Source of the DNA: Alkaliphilus sp. B6464
GTDB lineage: Bacteria; Bacillota; Clostridia; Peptostreptococcales; Natronincolaceae
Length of the DNA stretch: 64,000 bases
Direction of reading: 5' to 3'
Assembly (NCBI RefSeq): GCF_018141165.1
Contig: NZ_CP058557.1
Coordinates: 2,976,001 to 3,040,000, forward strand
Part shown: piece after piece, positions 38,291 through 47,937 of the stretch
How the letters are laid out: each line of letters begins with the position of its first letter
Numbering within the stretch: position 1 is the stretch's first letter
The notes under the pieces: generated by a model
Database searches by the model: none
What the model saw: the letters and a program-made list of their open reading frames with translations, nothing else
What the model was told of the DNA's origin: nothing
Translations under genes and position numbers: made by a program

Positions 38291-39232
38291 TTATTCTCCT
38301 TTTACTTTAGAAACAATTACCGCCCATTCGCCTAATGTTTCTACTTGTATTACTTCTAACCCGTTAACCGCTAGATTTTTTTCAACCTCATCAATTTTAT
38401 CTAAAATAATTCCCGAAGCAATAAAAAGTCCATCACTGTTTAAGAAACCCTTTATATCTTTACTCAGAAGTATAATAATATCTGCTATAATGTTTGCTAC
38501 AACTATATCAGCCTTTTCTTTAACTACGTCCATTAAATTACCATGTCTTATTTCTACAGCACCATCAACTTTATTTTCTACAACATTTTTCTTAGCTACA
38601 TTAACGGCAACCTCATCAAAGTCTACACCTATAACCTTTTCGGCACCTAACTTAGCAGCAACAATAGATAGTATTCCACTGCCACAACCAATATCGAAAA
38701 CTGTAGATTCTTTAGAAATACGTTCTTCTAATTGTTGTACACACATCATCGTAGTTTCATGAGTACCTGTACCAAAGGCCATACCTGGATCCATTTCAAT
38801 AATTATTTCACCTTCCTGAGCCTCATATTGCTCCCAAGTTGGTTTAATCACGATATCTTTTCCTATCTTAGTTGGCTTATAATATTTTTTCCAGGAAGTA
38901 CTCCAATCTTCTTCATTGACTTCAAGCGTACTAACTTCTCCTGTACCAATATTTAGTCCAAACTCTGGTAAAGTACTAATAGATTGTTCAATTAAATCTA
39001 TTTTTTCAACAAGATCCGAAGACTCAGGAATATATCCTTTTACTATTGCGCCTTGTTCTAAGTCAATTAATGACTCATCCACATAATCCCAAGCTTTTTC
39101 ATCGCTGTTTACTAAAATAATATCGTAGGGATCTTCAATTACAACTCCAGATACTCCTGCGTCGTATAACACATTGGCAACAGCCTCTACTGCTTCTGTA
39201 GTTGTTTTTATTGATACTTCAATCCATTTCAT
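38291..39232 (-). CDS. prmA: Ribosomal protein L11 methyltransferase
   Basis: 313 residues. N-terminal L11-binding domain (MKWIEVSIKTTTEAVEAVAN) then a class I SAM domain: EMDPGMAFGTGTHETT, FDIGCGSGILSIVAAKLGA (motif I), ADIVVANIIADIII (NxxA). Trimethylates L11. Standard position after dnaJ in Clostridia. The ATG has an AGGAGATG site. Confidence 0.95.
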   Translation of the reverse strand: MKWIEVSIKTTTEAVEAVANVLYDAGVSGVVIEDPYDIILVNSDEKAWDYVDESLIDLEQGAIVKGYIPESSDLVEKIDLIEQSISTLPEFGLNIGTGEVSTLEVNEEDWSTSWKKYYKPTKIGKDIVIKPTWEQYEAQEGEIIIEMDPGMAFGTGTHETTMMCVQQLEERISKESTVFDIGCGSGILSIVAAKLGAEKVIGVDFDEVAVNVAKKNVVENKVDGAVEIRHGNLMDVVKEKADIVVANIIADIIILLSKDIKGFLNSDGLFIASGIILDKIDEVEKNLAVNGLEVIQVETLGEWAVIVSKVKGE

Positions 39233-39324
39233 TAAATCACATCTCCTAAATAATGCATAAGATTTTAACCCTATTATACCCTATAATCTTTTAAAATAGC
39301 AATTTATTAGTGCATATATTGAAG

Positions 39325-39350
39325 AATCACTCTAAATTATTAGAGTGATT
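39325..39350 (-). terminator. Hairpin after dnaJ
   Basis: Perfect 11-bp stem (AATCACTCTAA / TTAGAGTGATT), 4-nt loop. The minus-strand tail (CTTCAATAT) is only mildly T-rich, so partial termination before prmA is likely. Confidence 0.6.
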
Positions 39351-39354
39351 TTAA

Positions 39355-40491
39355 CTATACGCCAAAAACATCCTTAACTTTATTGAAGAATGACTTTCTT
39401 TGCTCATGTATTTCTTCTCCACTTTCTGACGCAAAAGTCTTTAACATATCCTTCTGTTTTTCAGAAAGCTTTGTAGGCACTTCAATTATAACCTTTACAT
39501 ATTGATCACCCTTACCATATCCTTTAGGATGAACAATCCCCTTTGATTTTAACCTGAATATAGTACCGCTTTGCGTACCTTCAGCTATTTTATATTTTAC
39601 TCTTCCTTCTAATGTAGGTACCTCTAGCTCGTCACCTAGAGCTGCCTGAACAAATGTAATAGGCATTTCACAAATAATATCATATCCATCTCTTTTAAAA
39701 ATTTTATGAGGTAGAACATTTATAACTACATAAAAATCTCCTGTAGGACCACCCTTAATACCTGGTTCTCCTTCACCACGTATAGATATTACGGAACCTG
39801 TATCCACACCAGCTGGGATTTTTACTTTTAGCTTTCTTAGTTTCCTAATTTTTCCCTTACCATTACATGTGCTACATGGTGTTTCTATAATTTTTCCATC
39901 TCCATTACACTCATCACATGGACGAACGTTGACTATTTGTCCTAATGGAGTTCTCTGTGCAAATTTAACCTCACCTGTTCCATTACACTTTTTACATGTA
40001 TTAGTTGTTGTTCCAGGTTTTGCTCCTGTGCCATTACAAGTATTGCAACTATCATTTCTATAAAACTCAACTTCTTTTTCTACTCCAAAGGCTGCTTCTT
40101 CAAATGTAATTGTTGTTTCATATTGAAGATCTGCTCCTTTTTGGGGTCCACTTCTTCTTCTGGATGATGAAAAACCGCCACCAAACATATCAAATATATC
40201 CCCAAATATATCTTCAAAGCCTCCGCCACCACTAAAACCACCAAAGCCTTCAAAACCACCATTGCCATTCATACCTGCATGGCCAAATTGATCGTATCTT
40301 GTTCTTTTATCTGGTGAGCTTAGCACTTCGTAGGCTTCATTTGCTTCCTTAAATTTTTCTTCTGCTTCCTTATTATCAGGATTTTTATCTGGATGGTATT
40401 TCATAGCCATCTTACGATAAGCCTTTTTTATATCTTGTTCACTGGCATCTTTACTTACACCTAATACTTCATAATAATCACGTTTGCTCAC
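39355..40491 (-). CDS. dnaJ: Chaperone DnaJ
   Basis: 378 residues. J-domain with HPD (YHPDKNPDN, about 33-35), a Gly/Phe-rich linker ([17 protein letters not shown]), four CxxCxGxG zinc repeats ([32 protein letters not shown]; about 145-215) and the C-terminal peptide-binding region. It stimulates DnaK ATPase. Full-length type I DnaJ. Confidence 0.97.
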   Translation of the reverse strand: MSKRDYYEVLGVSKDASEQDIKKAYRKMAMKYHPDKNPDNKEAEEKFKEANEAYEVLSSPDKRTRYDQFGHAGMNGNGGFEGFGGFSGGGGFEDIFGDIFDMFGGGFSSSRRRSGPQKGADLQYETTITFEEAAFGVEKEVEFYRNDSCNTCNGTGAKPGTTTNTCKKCNGTGEVKFAQRTPLGQIVNVRPCDECNGDGKIIETPCSTCNGKGKIRKLRKLKVKIPAGVDTGSVISIRGEGEPGIKGGPTGDFYVVINVLPHKIFKRDGYDIICEMPITFVQAALGDELEVPTLEGRVKYKIAEGTQSGTIFRLKSKGIVHPKGYGKGDQYVKVIIEVPTKLSEKQKDMLKTFASESGEEIHEQRKSFFNKVKDVFGV

Positions 40492-40534
40492 TATTTCACC
40501 GCCTTGCTAAATATATAGGGTAAGAATACTGATA

Positions 40535-40560
40535 TTGAGGACACCCTTGGGTGTCCTCAA
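40535..40560 (-). terminator. Hairpin between dnaK and dnaJ
   Basis: Perfect 12-bp stem (TTGAGGACACCC / GGGTGTCCTCAA) with a 2-nt apex. Little T tract follows, so it may act as an mRNA-stability or partial-termination element lowering dnaJ relative to dnaK. Confidence 0.6.
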
Positions 40561-40572
40561 TGTCTTAACCTA

Positions 40573-42408
40573 TTACTTGTCTTCGTCCTCTACAACCTCA
40601 TAATCTGCATCAACTACATTTTCTTTATCAGTAGCTCCATCGCCTGACCCCTGAGCTTCTCCTTCACCCTGCTGTGCTTGTTGATACATTTGTTGAGAAA
40701 TTGCATGGAAAGCATTTGTTAAATCTTCAATTGATTTTTTCATATCTTCTACATTATCACTTTCAAGTGCTTTTTTCAACTTTTCTACTTCTTCTTTTAC
40801 TTTTGACTCGTCCTGAGCACTTACTTTCCCTTCAAGCTCTTTTAATGTTTTTTCAGTTTGATATATTAATGAGTCTGCTTGATTTCTTACTTCGACACTT
40901 TCTTTACGTTTTTTATCTTCTTCTGCAAACTGCTCTGCTTCCTTAATTTTTCTTTCAATTTCTTCATCGTTTAAGTTGCTTGAAGCAGTAATTGTAATCT
41001 TCTGTTCTTTACCTGTTCCTAAATCCTTAGCAGATACATTAACAATACCGTTGGCATCAATATCGAAGGTAACTTCAATTTGTGGAATCCCTCTTGGTGC
41101 TGGTGGTATTCCGCCTAACTCAAATCTTCCAAGGGTAATATTATCCCCTGCCATTTGTCTTTCTCCTTGTAATACGTGGATATCAACTGCAGGTTGATTA
41201 TCAGCAGCAGTAGAGAACACCTGACTCTTTCTCGTAGGAATTGTTGTGTTTCTTTCTATTAATTTTGTAAAGATTGAACCTACTGTTTCAATTCCTAATG
41301 ATAATGGAGTTACGTCTAATAATAATACGTCTTTTACTTCTCCTGTAAGTACTCCTGCTTGAATTGCAGCACCTAAAGCAACACACTCGTCTGGGTTAAT
41401 TCCCTTATGTGGATCTTTACCTGTTACACTTTTTACAGCCTGTTGTACCGCTAGTATTCTAGTTGAACCACCAACTAAAATTACTTTATCCACTTCATTA
41501 GCGGATAATCCCGCATCGCTCATAGCTTTTTTAACTGGTCCTAAGGTTTTTTCTACTAAATGAGATGTAATTTCATCAAACTTAGCTCTTGTTAAGTCCA
41601 TATTCAAATGTTTTGGTCCTGTGCTAGTTGCAGTAATAAATGGTAGATTAATATTTGTTGTCATAGTACTAGAAAGCTCTTTTTTAGCCTTTTCAGCAGC
41701 TTCATTTAATCTTTGTAGAGACATACTATCCTGTCTTAAATCTACACCTTCTTGCTTTTTAAATTCTTCCGCAATGTAGTCTATTACTACTTTATCAAAA
41801 TTATCTCCACCTAAGTGGTTATCTCCACTTGTTGATAGCACTTCAAATACTCCATCACCAAGTTCTAGTATAGATACGTCAAATGTTCCTCCACCTAAGT
41901 CATATACTAATATTTTTTGATGTTCCTCTGTTTTATCTAGTCCATATGCTAACGATGCAGCTGTTGGCTCGTTTATAATTCTTTGTACATTAAGTCCTGC
42001 AATTCTACCTGCATCCTTGGTTGCTTGTCTTTGACTATCTGAAAAATAAGCTGGTACTGTAATTACTGCATCTGTTACAGTCTCTCCTAAATAAGCTTCC
42101 GCATCCGCCTTTAATTTTTGAAGAATCATCGCAGAAATATCTTGAGGTGTATATTGTTTTCCATCAATATTTACTTTGTGATCATATCCCATTTGTGTTT
42201 TAATAGACATAATCGTTTTATCAGGATTTACTACTGCCTGTCTTTTAGCAGGTTCCCCTACAATTCTCTCTCCATCTTTACCAAATGCTACAACTGAAGG
42301 TGTTGTTCTATTTCCCTCGCTATTTGCAATAACTACTGGCTCTCCACCTTCTAATACAGCAACACATGAGTTTGTAGTTCCTAAGTCAATTCCAATTACT
42401 TTACCCAT
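40573..42408 (-). CDS. dnaK: Chaperone DnaK (Hsp70)
   Basis: 611 residues. [17 protein letters not shown] phosphate-1 motif at the start, [35 protein letters not shown] (phosphate 2), [10 protein letters not shown] (adenosine), linker [14 protein letters not shown] and a C-terminal lid ending [10 protein letters not shown]. Full length for Firmicutes. CIRCE/HrcA-regulated from the hrcA promoter. Confidence 0.98.
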   Translation of the reverse strand: MGKVIGIDLGTTNSCVAVLEGGEPVVIANSEGNRTTPSVVAFGKDGERIVGEPAKRQAVVNPDKTIMSIKTQMGYDHKVNIDGKQYTPQDISAMILQKLKADAEAYLGETVTDAVITVPAYFSDSQRQATKDAGRIAGLNVQRIINEPTAASLAYGLDKTEEHQKILVYDLGGGTFDVSILELGDGVFEVLSTSGDNHLGGDNFDKVVIDYIAEEFKKQEGVDLRQDSMSLQRLNEAAEKAKKELSSTMTTNINLPFITATSTGPKHLNMDLTRAKFDEITSHLVEKTLGPVKKAMSDAGLSANEVDKVILVGGSTRILAVQQAVKSVTGKDPHKGINPDECVALGAAIQAGVLTGEVKDVLLLDVTPLSLGIETVGSIFTKLIERNTTIPTRKSQVFSTAADNQPAVDIHVLQGERQMAGDNITLGRFELGGIPPAPRGIPQIEVTFDIDANGIVNVSAKDLGTGKEQKITITASSNLNDEEIERKIKEAEQFAEEDKKRKESVEVRNQADSLIYQTEKTLKELEGKVSAQDESKVKEEVEKLKKALESDNVEDMKKSIEDLTNAFHAISQQMYQQAQQGEGEAQGSGDGATDKENVVDADYEVVEDEDK

Positions 42409-42456
42409 CGTGATTTCCTCCTTATATATGAATATTTTAAAATATTATTTTATACT

Positions 42457-43023
42457 TTATCTTGATACTTTAACCATCGCTGGCCTTAATACTCTATCAT
42501 TTACTTTATAACCTTTTTGGAGTATATCTATAACACAGTTAGCTTCTCCATTTGTTTCCTCCTGCATTACTGCATAATGAAGATTCATATCAAAAGGTTT
42601 TCCTAAAGCTTCAATTTCTTCTACTCCATGTTTAGCTAGAGTATCTATTAATTGCTTATACACTAAATTAATTCCTTCTAGTAAAGAATTATCTTCATCG
42701 ATATCGGTTTGGGACTGTATAGCCCTTTCTAAATTATCTATTATATTTAGCAAATCCGATGCAATTTTTTCATTTGCATAAAGATAAATTTCACCTTTTT
42801 CCTTTTCTACACGCTTCTTGTAGTTTGAGAAATCTGCTTGAAGTCTCTGAAATTGGCTAAAAACATCTTCGTATTCTGCTGTCTTTTCTGCTAATTTCTC
42901 TTCTAAATCTTTAAGATTTCCATCTGTTTCCTCAATTTCATCCAAGGTAGCTTCTAGGTTGTTATTCGCAGTTTCTTTGTTTTCTTCTATGCCTTCAACC
43001 TCTTCTCGTTTAATATCTTTCAA
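42457..43023 (-). CDS. grpE: Nucleotide exchange factor GrpE
   Basis: 188 residues starting at TTG behind AGGTGGA. Long N-terminal coiled coil (LEEKLAEKTAEYEDVFSQFQ; RLQADFSNYKKRVEKEKGE), then the beta-head with LDNIIDNLERA-like and MNLHYAVMQEE, VLRPAMVKVSR. It releases ADP from DnaK. Preceded by a 12-bp hairpin separating it from hrcA. Confidence 0.96.
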   Translation of the reverse strand: MKDIKREEVEGIEENKETANNNLEATLDEIEETDGNLKDLEEKLAEKTAEYEDVFSQFQRLQADFSNYKKRVEKEKGEIYLYANEKIASDLLNIIDNLERAIQSQTDIDEDNSLLEGINLVYKQLIDTLAKHGVEEIEALGKPFDMNLHYAVMQEETNGEANCVIDILQKGYKVNDRVLRPAMVKVSR

Positions 43024-43100
43024 AATATTCCACCTGCCTTATTATCATTATCATTTTATGTAAAAGAGCAAAATTAATATCAGTCAAAACATGGATAGAA

Positions 43101-43125
43101 GTGTAAAATGCTAAGCACTTTACAC
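43101..43125 (-). other. Hairpin between hrcA and grpE
   Basis: 12-bp stem with one G-U (GTGTAAAGTGCT / AGCATTTTACAC), no T tract. Probably an mRNA processing or stability element; similar hairpins between hrcA and grpE are known from other low-GC Firmicutes. Confidence 0.5.
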
Positions 43126-43136
43126 CATCATTCTAT

Positions 43137-44165
43137 CTATTTATATCTATTCTTCAGCAATTCACTAATAACTTTGCTAACCTCTGCCATTACACTTACA
43201 ACAGTAGAATAATCCATCCTTGTAGGTCCAATAACACTAAGCCAGCCTAGAGTTGTATTATCTACCTTATAGGTGGCCGTAACTAAGCTACAATCCTTTG
43301 CCTCTTTATATATATTTTCGCTTCCAATTGAAACACTAAGGCCTTCATTGCTAAAAGAAGTAATTAAACTGCTTAATAGTTCCTTTTCTTCTAACAATTC
43401 TAGAAAGGATTTTGCCTTAAAAATATCATTATACTCCGGGAAGTTAAATATGTTCATGGCTCCATTCAAAAACATATTTATATGACTAACTTCATCTAAA
43501 GATTGAAATATTTCAGGAATTATTTTATCTATTATGCTACTAGAATTTATAAACTCCTCACTTAATATTTCAATTAATGATGCCTCAATATTTTTAATAG
43601 CCAGACCATGAAGTTTATCATTTAAAAAGTTGGACATCGTTTGAAAACTACTTTTACTAACTTGATCACTTAATCTGATAATAGGTTTCTTTACCATACC
43701 ACTATCTGTAACTATGACAGCCAACATATTCTCTGTATCAATCGGAACCAATTGAATATGTTTTAATTTACTTTCCTTTATTTGTGGTGCTAAAGCAACA
43801 GCTGTATAGTTAGTAAGCTGTGACAATAACTTTGAGCTATACTGTAATATTTGCTCAATTTCAGCAACCTTATTAAACAAGTCTAATTCCAAATAATCTC
43901 TTTCAATATCCACCATCTTTTTTAATGACATAAATTCATCTACATATAATCTGTATCCTTTGTCAGATGGAATACGTCCTGCTGAAGTATGAGGCTGTAT
44001 AATAAATCCTAATTCTTCTAAGTCAGCCATTTCATTTCTAATTGTTGCCGGACTTACTCCCAGATCATATTTTTTTGATAATGTTCTTGAACCAACTGGC
44101 TCTGCTGTTTCAATATAATCCTGTATAATGGCCTGAAGTATTTTAAGTTTTCTTTCATTCAACAT
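43137..44165 (-). CDS. hrcA: Heat-shock repressor HrcA
   Basis: 342 residues from the ATG behind GAGGTGG (MLNERKLKILQAIIQDYIET). N-terminal winged helix with AEPVGSRTLSKKYDLGVSPA and TIRNEMADLEELGFI, then GAF-like/dimerisation domains and HTSAGRIPSDKGYRLYVD. It binds CIRCE, present immediately upstream, and needs GroEL for activity in other Firmicutes. First gene of the hrcA-grpE-dnaK-dnaJ operon. Confidence 0.97.
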   Translation of the reverse strand: MLNERKLKILQAIIQDYIETAEPVGSRTLSKKYDLGVSPATIRNEMADLEELGFIIQPHTSAGRIPSDKGYRLYVDEFMSLKKMVDIERDYLELDLFNKVAEIEQILQYSSKLLSQLTNYTAVALAPQIKESKLKHIQLVPIDTENMLAVIVTDSGMVKKPIIRLSDQVSKSSFQTMSNFLNDKLHGLAIKNIEASLIEILSEEFINSSSIIDKIIPEIFQSLDEVSHINMFLNGAMNIFNFPEYNDIFKAKSFLELLEEKELLSSLITSFSNEGLSVSIGSENIYKEAKDCSLVTATYKVDNTTLGWLSVIGPTRMDYSTVVSVMAEVSKVISELLKNRYK

Positions 44166-44182
44166 AGAACCACCTCGGATTG

Positions 44183-44209
44183 TTAGCACTCTATCTTGTT
44201 GAGTGCTAA
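44183..44209. promoter_or_regulatory. CIRCE element (HrcA operator)
   Basis: Exact consensus TTAGCACTC-N9-GAGTGCTAA, 18 bases upstream of the hrcA start and just downstream of the -10 box. Confidence 0.98.
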
Positions 44210-44222
44210 TGATTCTGTCTTT

Positions 44223-44251
44223 AAAATATCATTTCATTTTATTTTTGTCAA
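44223..44251 (-). promoter_or_regulatory. Heat-shock operon promoter (sigmaA type)
   Basis: Minus strand TTGACA, 17-nt spacer, TATTTT; transcription would begin within or beside CIRCE, the standard HrcA-repressed layout. Confidence 0.8.
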
Positions 44252-44265
44252 TAGTTTTTTTCATA

Positions 44266-45405
44266 TTAATCTAATAACATTTCTTGAAAAACAATATTAG
44301 AGAGATCAATACCCTTTTGAGTAAGTTTAATATGCTTTTCATCCCAATATAGTAGATTCTGCTCCTTAAACTTATCAATTTGGGACTTATATATTTCAAA
44401 TGGCGAAATATTGAATCGCTTAGTAAATTCTTCTATAGAAACTCCTTCCATCATCCTTAAACCTAAAAACATAGTTTCGCTAATTTCATCCTTAATTGAA
44501 ACATCTGTTTCATTTTCTATAGGTACTTTACTCTCTTTCAATAAGCTAATATATTCTTCTATTTGATTTACATTGCTAAATCTCTTTTTATTAAAATAAG
44601 AATGTGCCCCCGAGCCTAAACCTATGTAGGGTTTATTCTGCCAATATATCAAATTGTGCTTGCATTTAAATCCCGGTTTAGCAAAATTAGATATTTCATA
44701 ATGATTATATCCATTTTTCTCTAAATATTCTATTGTATAATGATACATTTTTAATTCTACTTCTTCATCAGGAAGTAGAATTTTTCTGTTTTTTACCCAA
44801 TCATAAAATGGAGTTTCTTCCTCCACTATTAAACTATATGCTGAAATATGAGGTATTTCTAATGATACAATTTTCTCCAAACTTTCTTGCCAGTCACTTT
44901 TCTTCTGTCCTGGCAGAGAAAACATTAGGTCTGTATTAATATTTGAAAATCCTGCATTTCTAGCTTCCTCTAAATTTTTTATATAATTCTCAAAGCTGTG
45001 GATTCTACCTAATGTTCTTAGTAAGTTATTCTGACATGCTTGCAGCCCTATACTTAATCGATTAATTCCGCTCTCATAATATGTTTTTAACTTATCATAA
45101 GTCAAAGTCCCCGGATTAGCCTCAATAGAAACCTCCGCATCGGCTTCTATTGAGAAATATTTGCCTACTGTCTCCATAATCTCAGCTATTTGGCTTCCAC
45201 TTAAAATAGATGGAGTACCCCCACCAAAAAATATTGTGCTTATTTTGTAGTCTTCTAAAACAGATTTATATAGAGTTATTTCTTTTTTTAATGATTTTAT
45301 ATAATCCTCAATTAGATGTTTCTTTCCACCATAAGAGCTGAAATCACAATAGTAACATTTTTTTTCACAGAAAGGTATGTGTATATATAGTGATATTAAA
45401 TTCAT
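44266..45405 (-). CDS. hemW: Heme chaperone HemW (HemN-like radical SAM)
   Basis: 379 residues from the ATG preceded by GGTGGTG (MNLISLYIHIPFCEKKCYYC). Radical SAM CxxxCxxC in CEKKCYYC, GGGTPSIL, IEANPGT, RLSIGLQ and the HemW C-terminal wing. HemW inserts heme into acceptor proteins rather than being a coproporphyrinogen oxidase; it lacks the extra N-terminal cysteine region of HemN. The hrcA promoter lies just beyond its stop. Confidence 0.93.
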   Translation of the reverse strand: MNLISLYIHIPFCEKKCYYCDFSSYGGKKHLIEDYIKSLKKEITLYKSVLEDYKISTIFFGGGTPSILSGSQIAEIMETVGKYFSIEADAEVSIEANPGTLTYDKLKTYYESGINRLSIGLQACQNNLLRTLGRIHSFENYIKNLEEARNAGFSNINTDLMFSLPGQKKSDWQESLEKIVSLEIPHISAYSLIVEEETPFYDWVKNRKILLPDEEVELKMYHYTIEYLEKNGYNHYEISNFAKPGFKCKHNLIYWQNKPYIGLGSGAHSYFNKKRFSNVNQIEEYISLLKESKVPIENETDVSIKDEISETMFLGLRMMEGVSIEEFTKRFNISPFEIYKSQIDKFKEQNLLYWDEKHIKLTQKGIDLSNIVFQEMLLD

Positions 45406-45452
45406 ATTTTTATTCACCACCAATTTATTTAGGTTTTACTTGATAACATAAA

Positions 45453-45484
45453 ACTAGTAGTACTCCCTAAGGCATACTACTAGT
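45453..45484 (-). terminator. Terminator between lepA and hemW
   Basis: Perfect 10-bp stem (ACTAGTAGTA / TACTACTAGT) with a 12-nt loop; the minus strand continues TTTATG, a short T tract. Confidence 0.65.
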
Positions 45485-45497
45485 CTTGTAGGTATTA

Positions 45498-47306
45498 TTA
45501 ATCATCTAGCTTAAGTACAGACATAAAAGCTTTTTGTGGCACTTCTACGTTTCCTACTTGTCTCATACGTTTTTTACCTTCTTTTTGTTTTTCAAGAAGC
45601 TTTTTCTTTCTTGATATATCTCCACCATAACATTTAGCTAATACATCTTTTCTAAGTGCTTTAATAGTTTCACGAGATATTATTTTAGCTCCAACTGCTG
45701 CTTGCAGTGGTATTGGGAATTGATGTCTAGGAATTTCATCTTTTAGCTTTTCGCACATAGATTTTCCTCTTGAATATGCTTTGCTCTCATGCACTATAAA
45801 AGATAATGCATCTACCTGCTCACTATTTATCAGAATATCCAGTTTAACTAAATCGGACTGACGATATCCTATAAGCTCATAGTCTAAAGAACCATATCCC
45901 TTTGTCCTTGATTTAAGCGCATCAAAGAAGTCATAAATCACTTCATTTAGAGGCATTTCATAATGAAGATTTACTCTAGTATCATCAATATACTGCATGT
46001 CTTTCATTTCACCACGGCGATCTTGACATAGTTCCATAACTGCGCCAACATAAGTATTTGGAACCATAATTGTAGTCTTAACAATAGGTTCCTCCATAAT
46101 ACGTATTTCCTGTGGCACAGGCATATTTGCAGGATTCTGAATCATTAAAACTTCACCATTTGTTTTAGTAACCCTATATATAACACTAGGTGCTGTAGTT
46201 ATAAGATCAAGATTAAACTCTCTTTCCAATCTTTCTTGAATAATCTCCATATGAAGAAGACCAAGAAAACCACATCTAAATCCAAATCCTAGTGCTGCTG
46301 ATGTTTCAGCTTCAAAAACAAGTGCAGCATCGTTTACTTGAAGTTTTTCTAGTGCATCTCTTATATCTTCATATTTTTCACCTTCTGCTGGGTAAATACC
46401 ACAATAAACCATTGGGTTAACTTTTCTGTATCCTGGTAATGGCTGTGATGTTGGTCTTGATGCATCAGTAATTGTATCACCTACACGACAATGTCTAACA
46501 TCTTTAACACTGGCAGCTACATATCCTACATCTCCAGCAGATAAATACTCCATAGGTATAGCTCCTGGCGAAAAGGCACCTACTTCAACAACCTCAAATT
46601 CTTTATTAGTAGCCATCATTTTTATTTTCATACCTTTTCTCATTTGGCCTTCCATAACCCTAATATAAGCTATAACTCCTTTATAGCTATCATAATACGA
46701 GTCAAATATTAATGCCTTCAATGGAGCATCCTCATCACCAGTAGGAGATGGTACATTTTTCACAATAGATTCTAATACATCTTCAATATTTAATCCTTCT
46801 TTTGCAGAAATTAAAGGTGCTTCACTAGCATCTAGTCCAATAATATCTTCAATTTCGGCTTTAATTTCATCTGGCCTAGCGCTTGGCAGGTCTATTTTGT
46901 TAATGACTGGTACTATCTCTAAGTCTTGCTCTAGAGCTAAATATACATTTGCTAATGTTTGTGCTTCTATACCCTGTGCCGCATCTACAATTAAGACAGC
47001 TCCTTCACAAGCTGCTAAACTTCTGGATACCTCATATGTAAAATCCACATGTCCAGGAGTATCTATTAGGTTTAAATAATATTCTTCTCCATCCTTTGCT
47101 TTGTACACAAGGCGGATTGTTTGCAGCTTTATTGTAATTCCACGTTCTCTCTCTAAGTCCATATTGTCTAGCATTTGGTTTTGCATTTCTCTTTGAGAAA
47201 TTAGCCCTGTATATTCGATAAGTCTATCCGCCAAGGTAGATTTGCCGTGATCTATATGGGCGATAATGGAAAAATTACGAATTTTCTTTTGTCTATCGCT
47301 TGGCAT
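45498..47306 (-). CDS. lepA: Elongation factor 4 (LepA)
   Basis: 602 residues. G1 [16 protein letters not shown]2 RERGITIK, G3 DTPGHVDF, G4 VINKIDLP, G5 SAKEG; then domains II, III, V and the LepA-specific C-terminal domain with [20 protein letters not shown] and a final MSVLKLDD. Ribosomal back-translocase/assembly GTPase. GGAGGAAGAGGT site before the ATG. Confidence 0.97.
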   Translation of the reverse strand: MPSDRQKKIRNFSIIAHIDHGKSTLADRLIEYTGLISQREMQNQMLDNMDLERERGITIKLQTIRLVYKAKDGEEYYLNLIDTPGHVDFTYEVSRSLAACEGAVLIVDAAQGIEAQTLANVYLALEQDLEIVPVINKIDLPSARPDEIKAEIEDIIGLDASEAPLISAKEGLNIEDVLESIVKNVPSPTGDEDAPLKALIFDSYYDSYKGVIAYIRVMEGQMRKGMKIKMMATNKEFEVVEVGAFSPGAIPMEYLSAGDVGYVAASVKDVRHCRVGDTITDASRPTSQPLPGYRKVNPMVYCGIYPAEGEKYEDIRDALEKLQVNDAALVFEAETSAALGFGFRCGFLGLLHMEIIQERLEREFNLDLITTAPSVIYRVTKTNGEVLMIQNPANMPVPQEIRIMEEPIVKTTIMVPNTYVGAVMELCQDRRGEMKDMQYIDDTRVNLHYEMPLNEVIYDFFDALKSRTKGYGSLDYELIGYRQSDLVKLDILINSEQVDALSFIVHESKAYSRGKSMCEKLKDEIPRHQFPIPLQAAVGAKIISRETIKALRKDVLAKCYGGDISRKKKLLEKQKEGKKRMRQVGNVEVPQKAFMSVLKLDD

Positions 47307-47468
47307 ACCTCTTCCTCCTTAATTATCTTCGATCTATTGGTATGGCTCACGCTTTCTGTAAGCCTAAGGTCAAGCATTACCTACTCGCAATAAGTACAAC
47401 TAAGATTCAGATGGAGTTAAAATTCCACCTGAATCTAGTTTTTTTATCGCATAATCCTTTCAATTATA
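47307..47468 (-). promoter_or_regulatory. lepA promoter and long structured 5' leader
   Basis: Extended -10 TGA-TATAAT on the minus strand (47463-47468) without a good -35. The roughly 150-nt leader holds a 13-bp stem at 47403-47436 (AGATTCAGGTGGA / TCCATCTGAATCT, one G-U), whose T tract is on the plus side (AGTTTTTTTA), so for lepA it is a leader structure, not a terminator. The block through GTACTTATTGCGAGTAGG resembles a dispersed intergenic repeat type of Clostridia, which I recall only loosely. Confidence 0.45.
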
Positions 47469-47541
47469 TCACAATAGCTTTGTATTTTGTAGCTATAAAT
47501 AAACAATTTTTAAGATTTGATATTTATATAAATTTTATCAA

Positions 47542-47568
47542 AAAAATGTCGGGTTATCCGACATTTTT
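47542..47568 (-). terminator. Terminator after the small membrane protein gene
   Basis: 11-bp stem (AAAAATGTCGG / CCGACATTTTT), 5-nt loop, followed by T on both strands; ends the spoIIP-side transcript before lepA. Confidence 0.75.
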
Positions 47569-47893
47569 ATTGTAATACTTTTTGCCATTTATTTTCAATA
47601 GATTTTTTTATATTATAAGTCACTTCGCCAAATTCTGCAAATCTTTTATTTATTTGACCTTGTATCTTTGACATATCAACTAAATGAGACTCACCCATTA
47701 TATGCACGATATATTGCCCACTTTCTAATTGTTTATATCCTACTAAACTATACTCATCTATACCTAACATTCCTCTTATTTCAAAATCTACAGCTATCAA
47801 TGCGAAGATTAGTAGGATAATCTGTACAAATAAACATATTTTAAAATATTTTTTTGATTTTTTTTCTACTCTTTTACGTTCGACTCTACTCAT
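47567..47893 (-). CDS. Small membrane protein downstream of spoIIP
   Basis: 108 residues from the ATG behind GGTGATG. Basic N-terminus (MSRVERKRVEKKSKKYFK), one transmembrane helix (about 20-38, ICLFVQIILLIFALIAVDF) and an extracytoplasmic domain of about 65 residues with GYKQLESGQYIVHIMGESH. It lies 44 bases after spoIIP and may share its sporulation transcript. No family recognised. Confidence 0.7.
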   Translation of the reverse strand: MSRVERKRVEKKSKKYFKICLFVQIILLIFALIAVDFEIRGMLGIDEYSLVGYKQLESGQYIVHIMGESHLVDMSKIQGQINKRFAEFGEVTYNIKKSIENKWQKVLQ

Positions 47894-47937
47894 CCACATC
47901 ACCATTAATATTGTGGACTTTTTTATATTTTTTAAAC

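Noticed and set aside
47300-47575. 91-codon plus-strand frame between lepA and the spoIIP-side gene
   Set aside because: Overlaps the lepA ribosome binding site and leader hairpin, no initiation signals, implausible translation.
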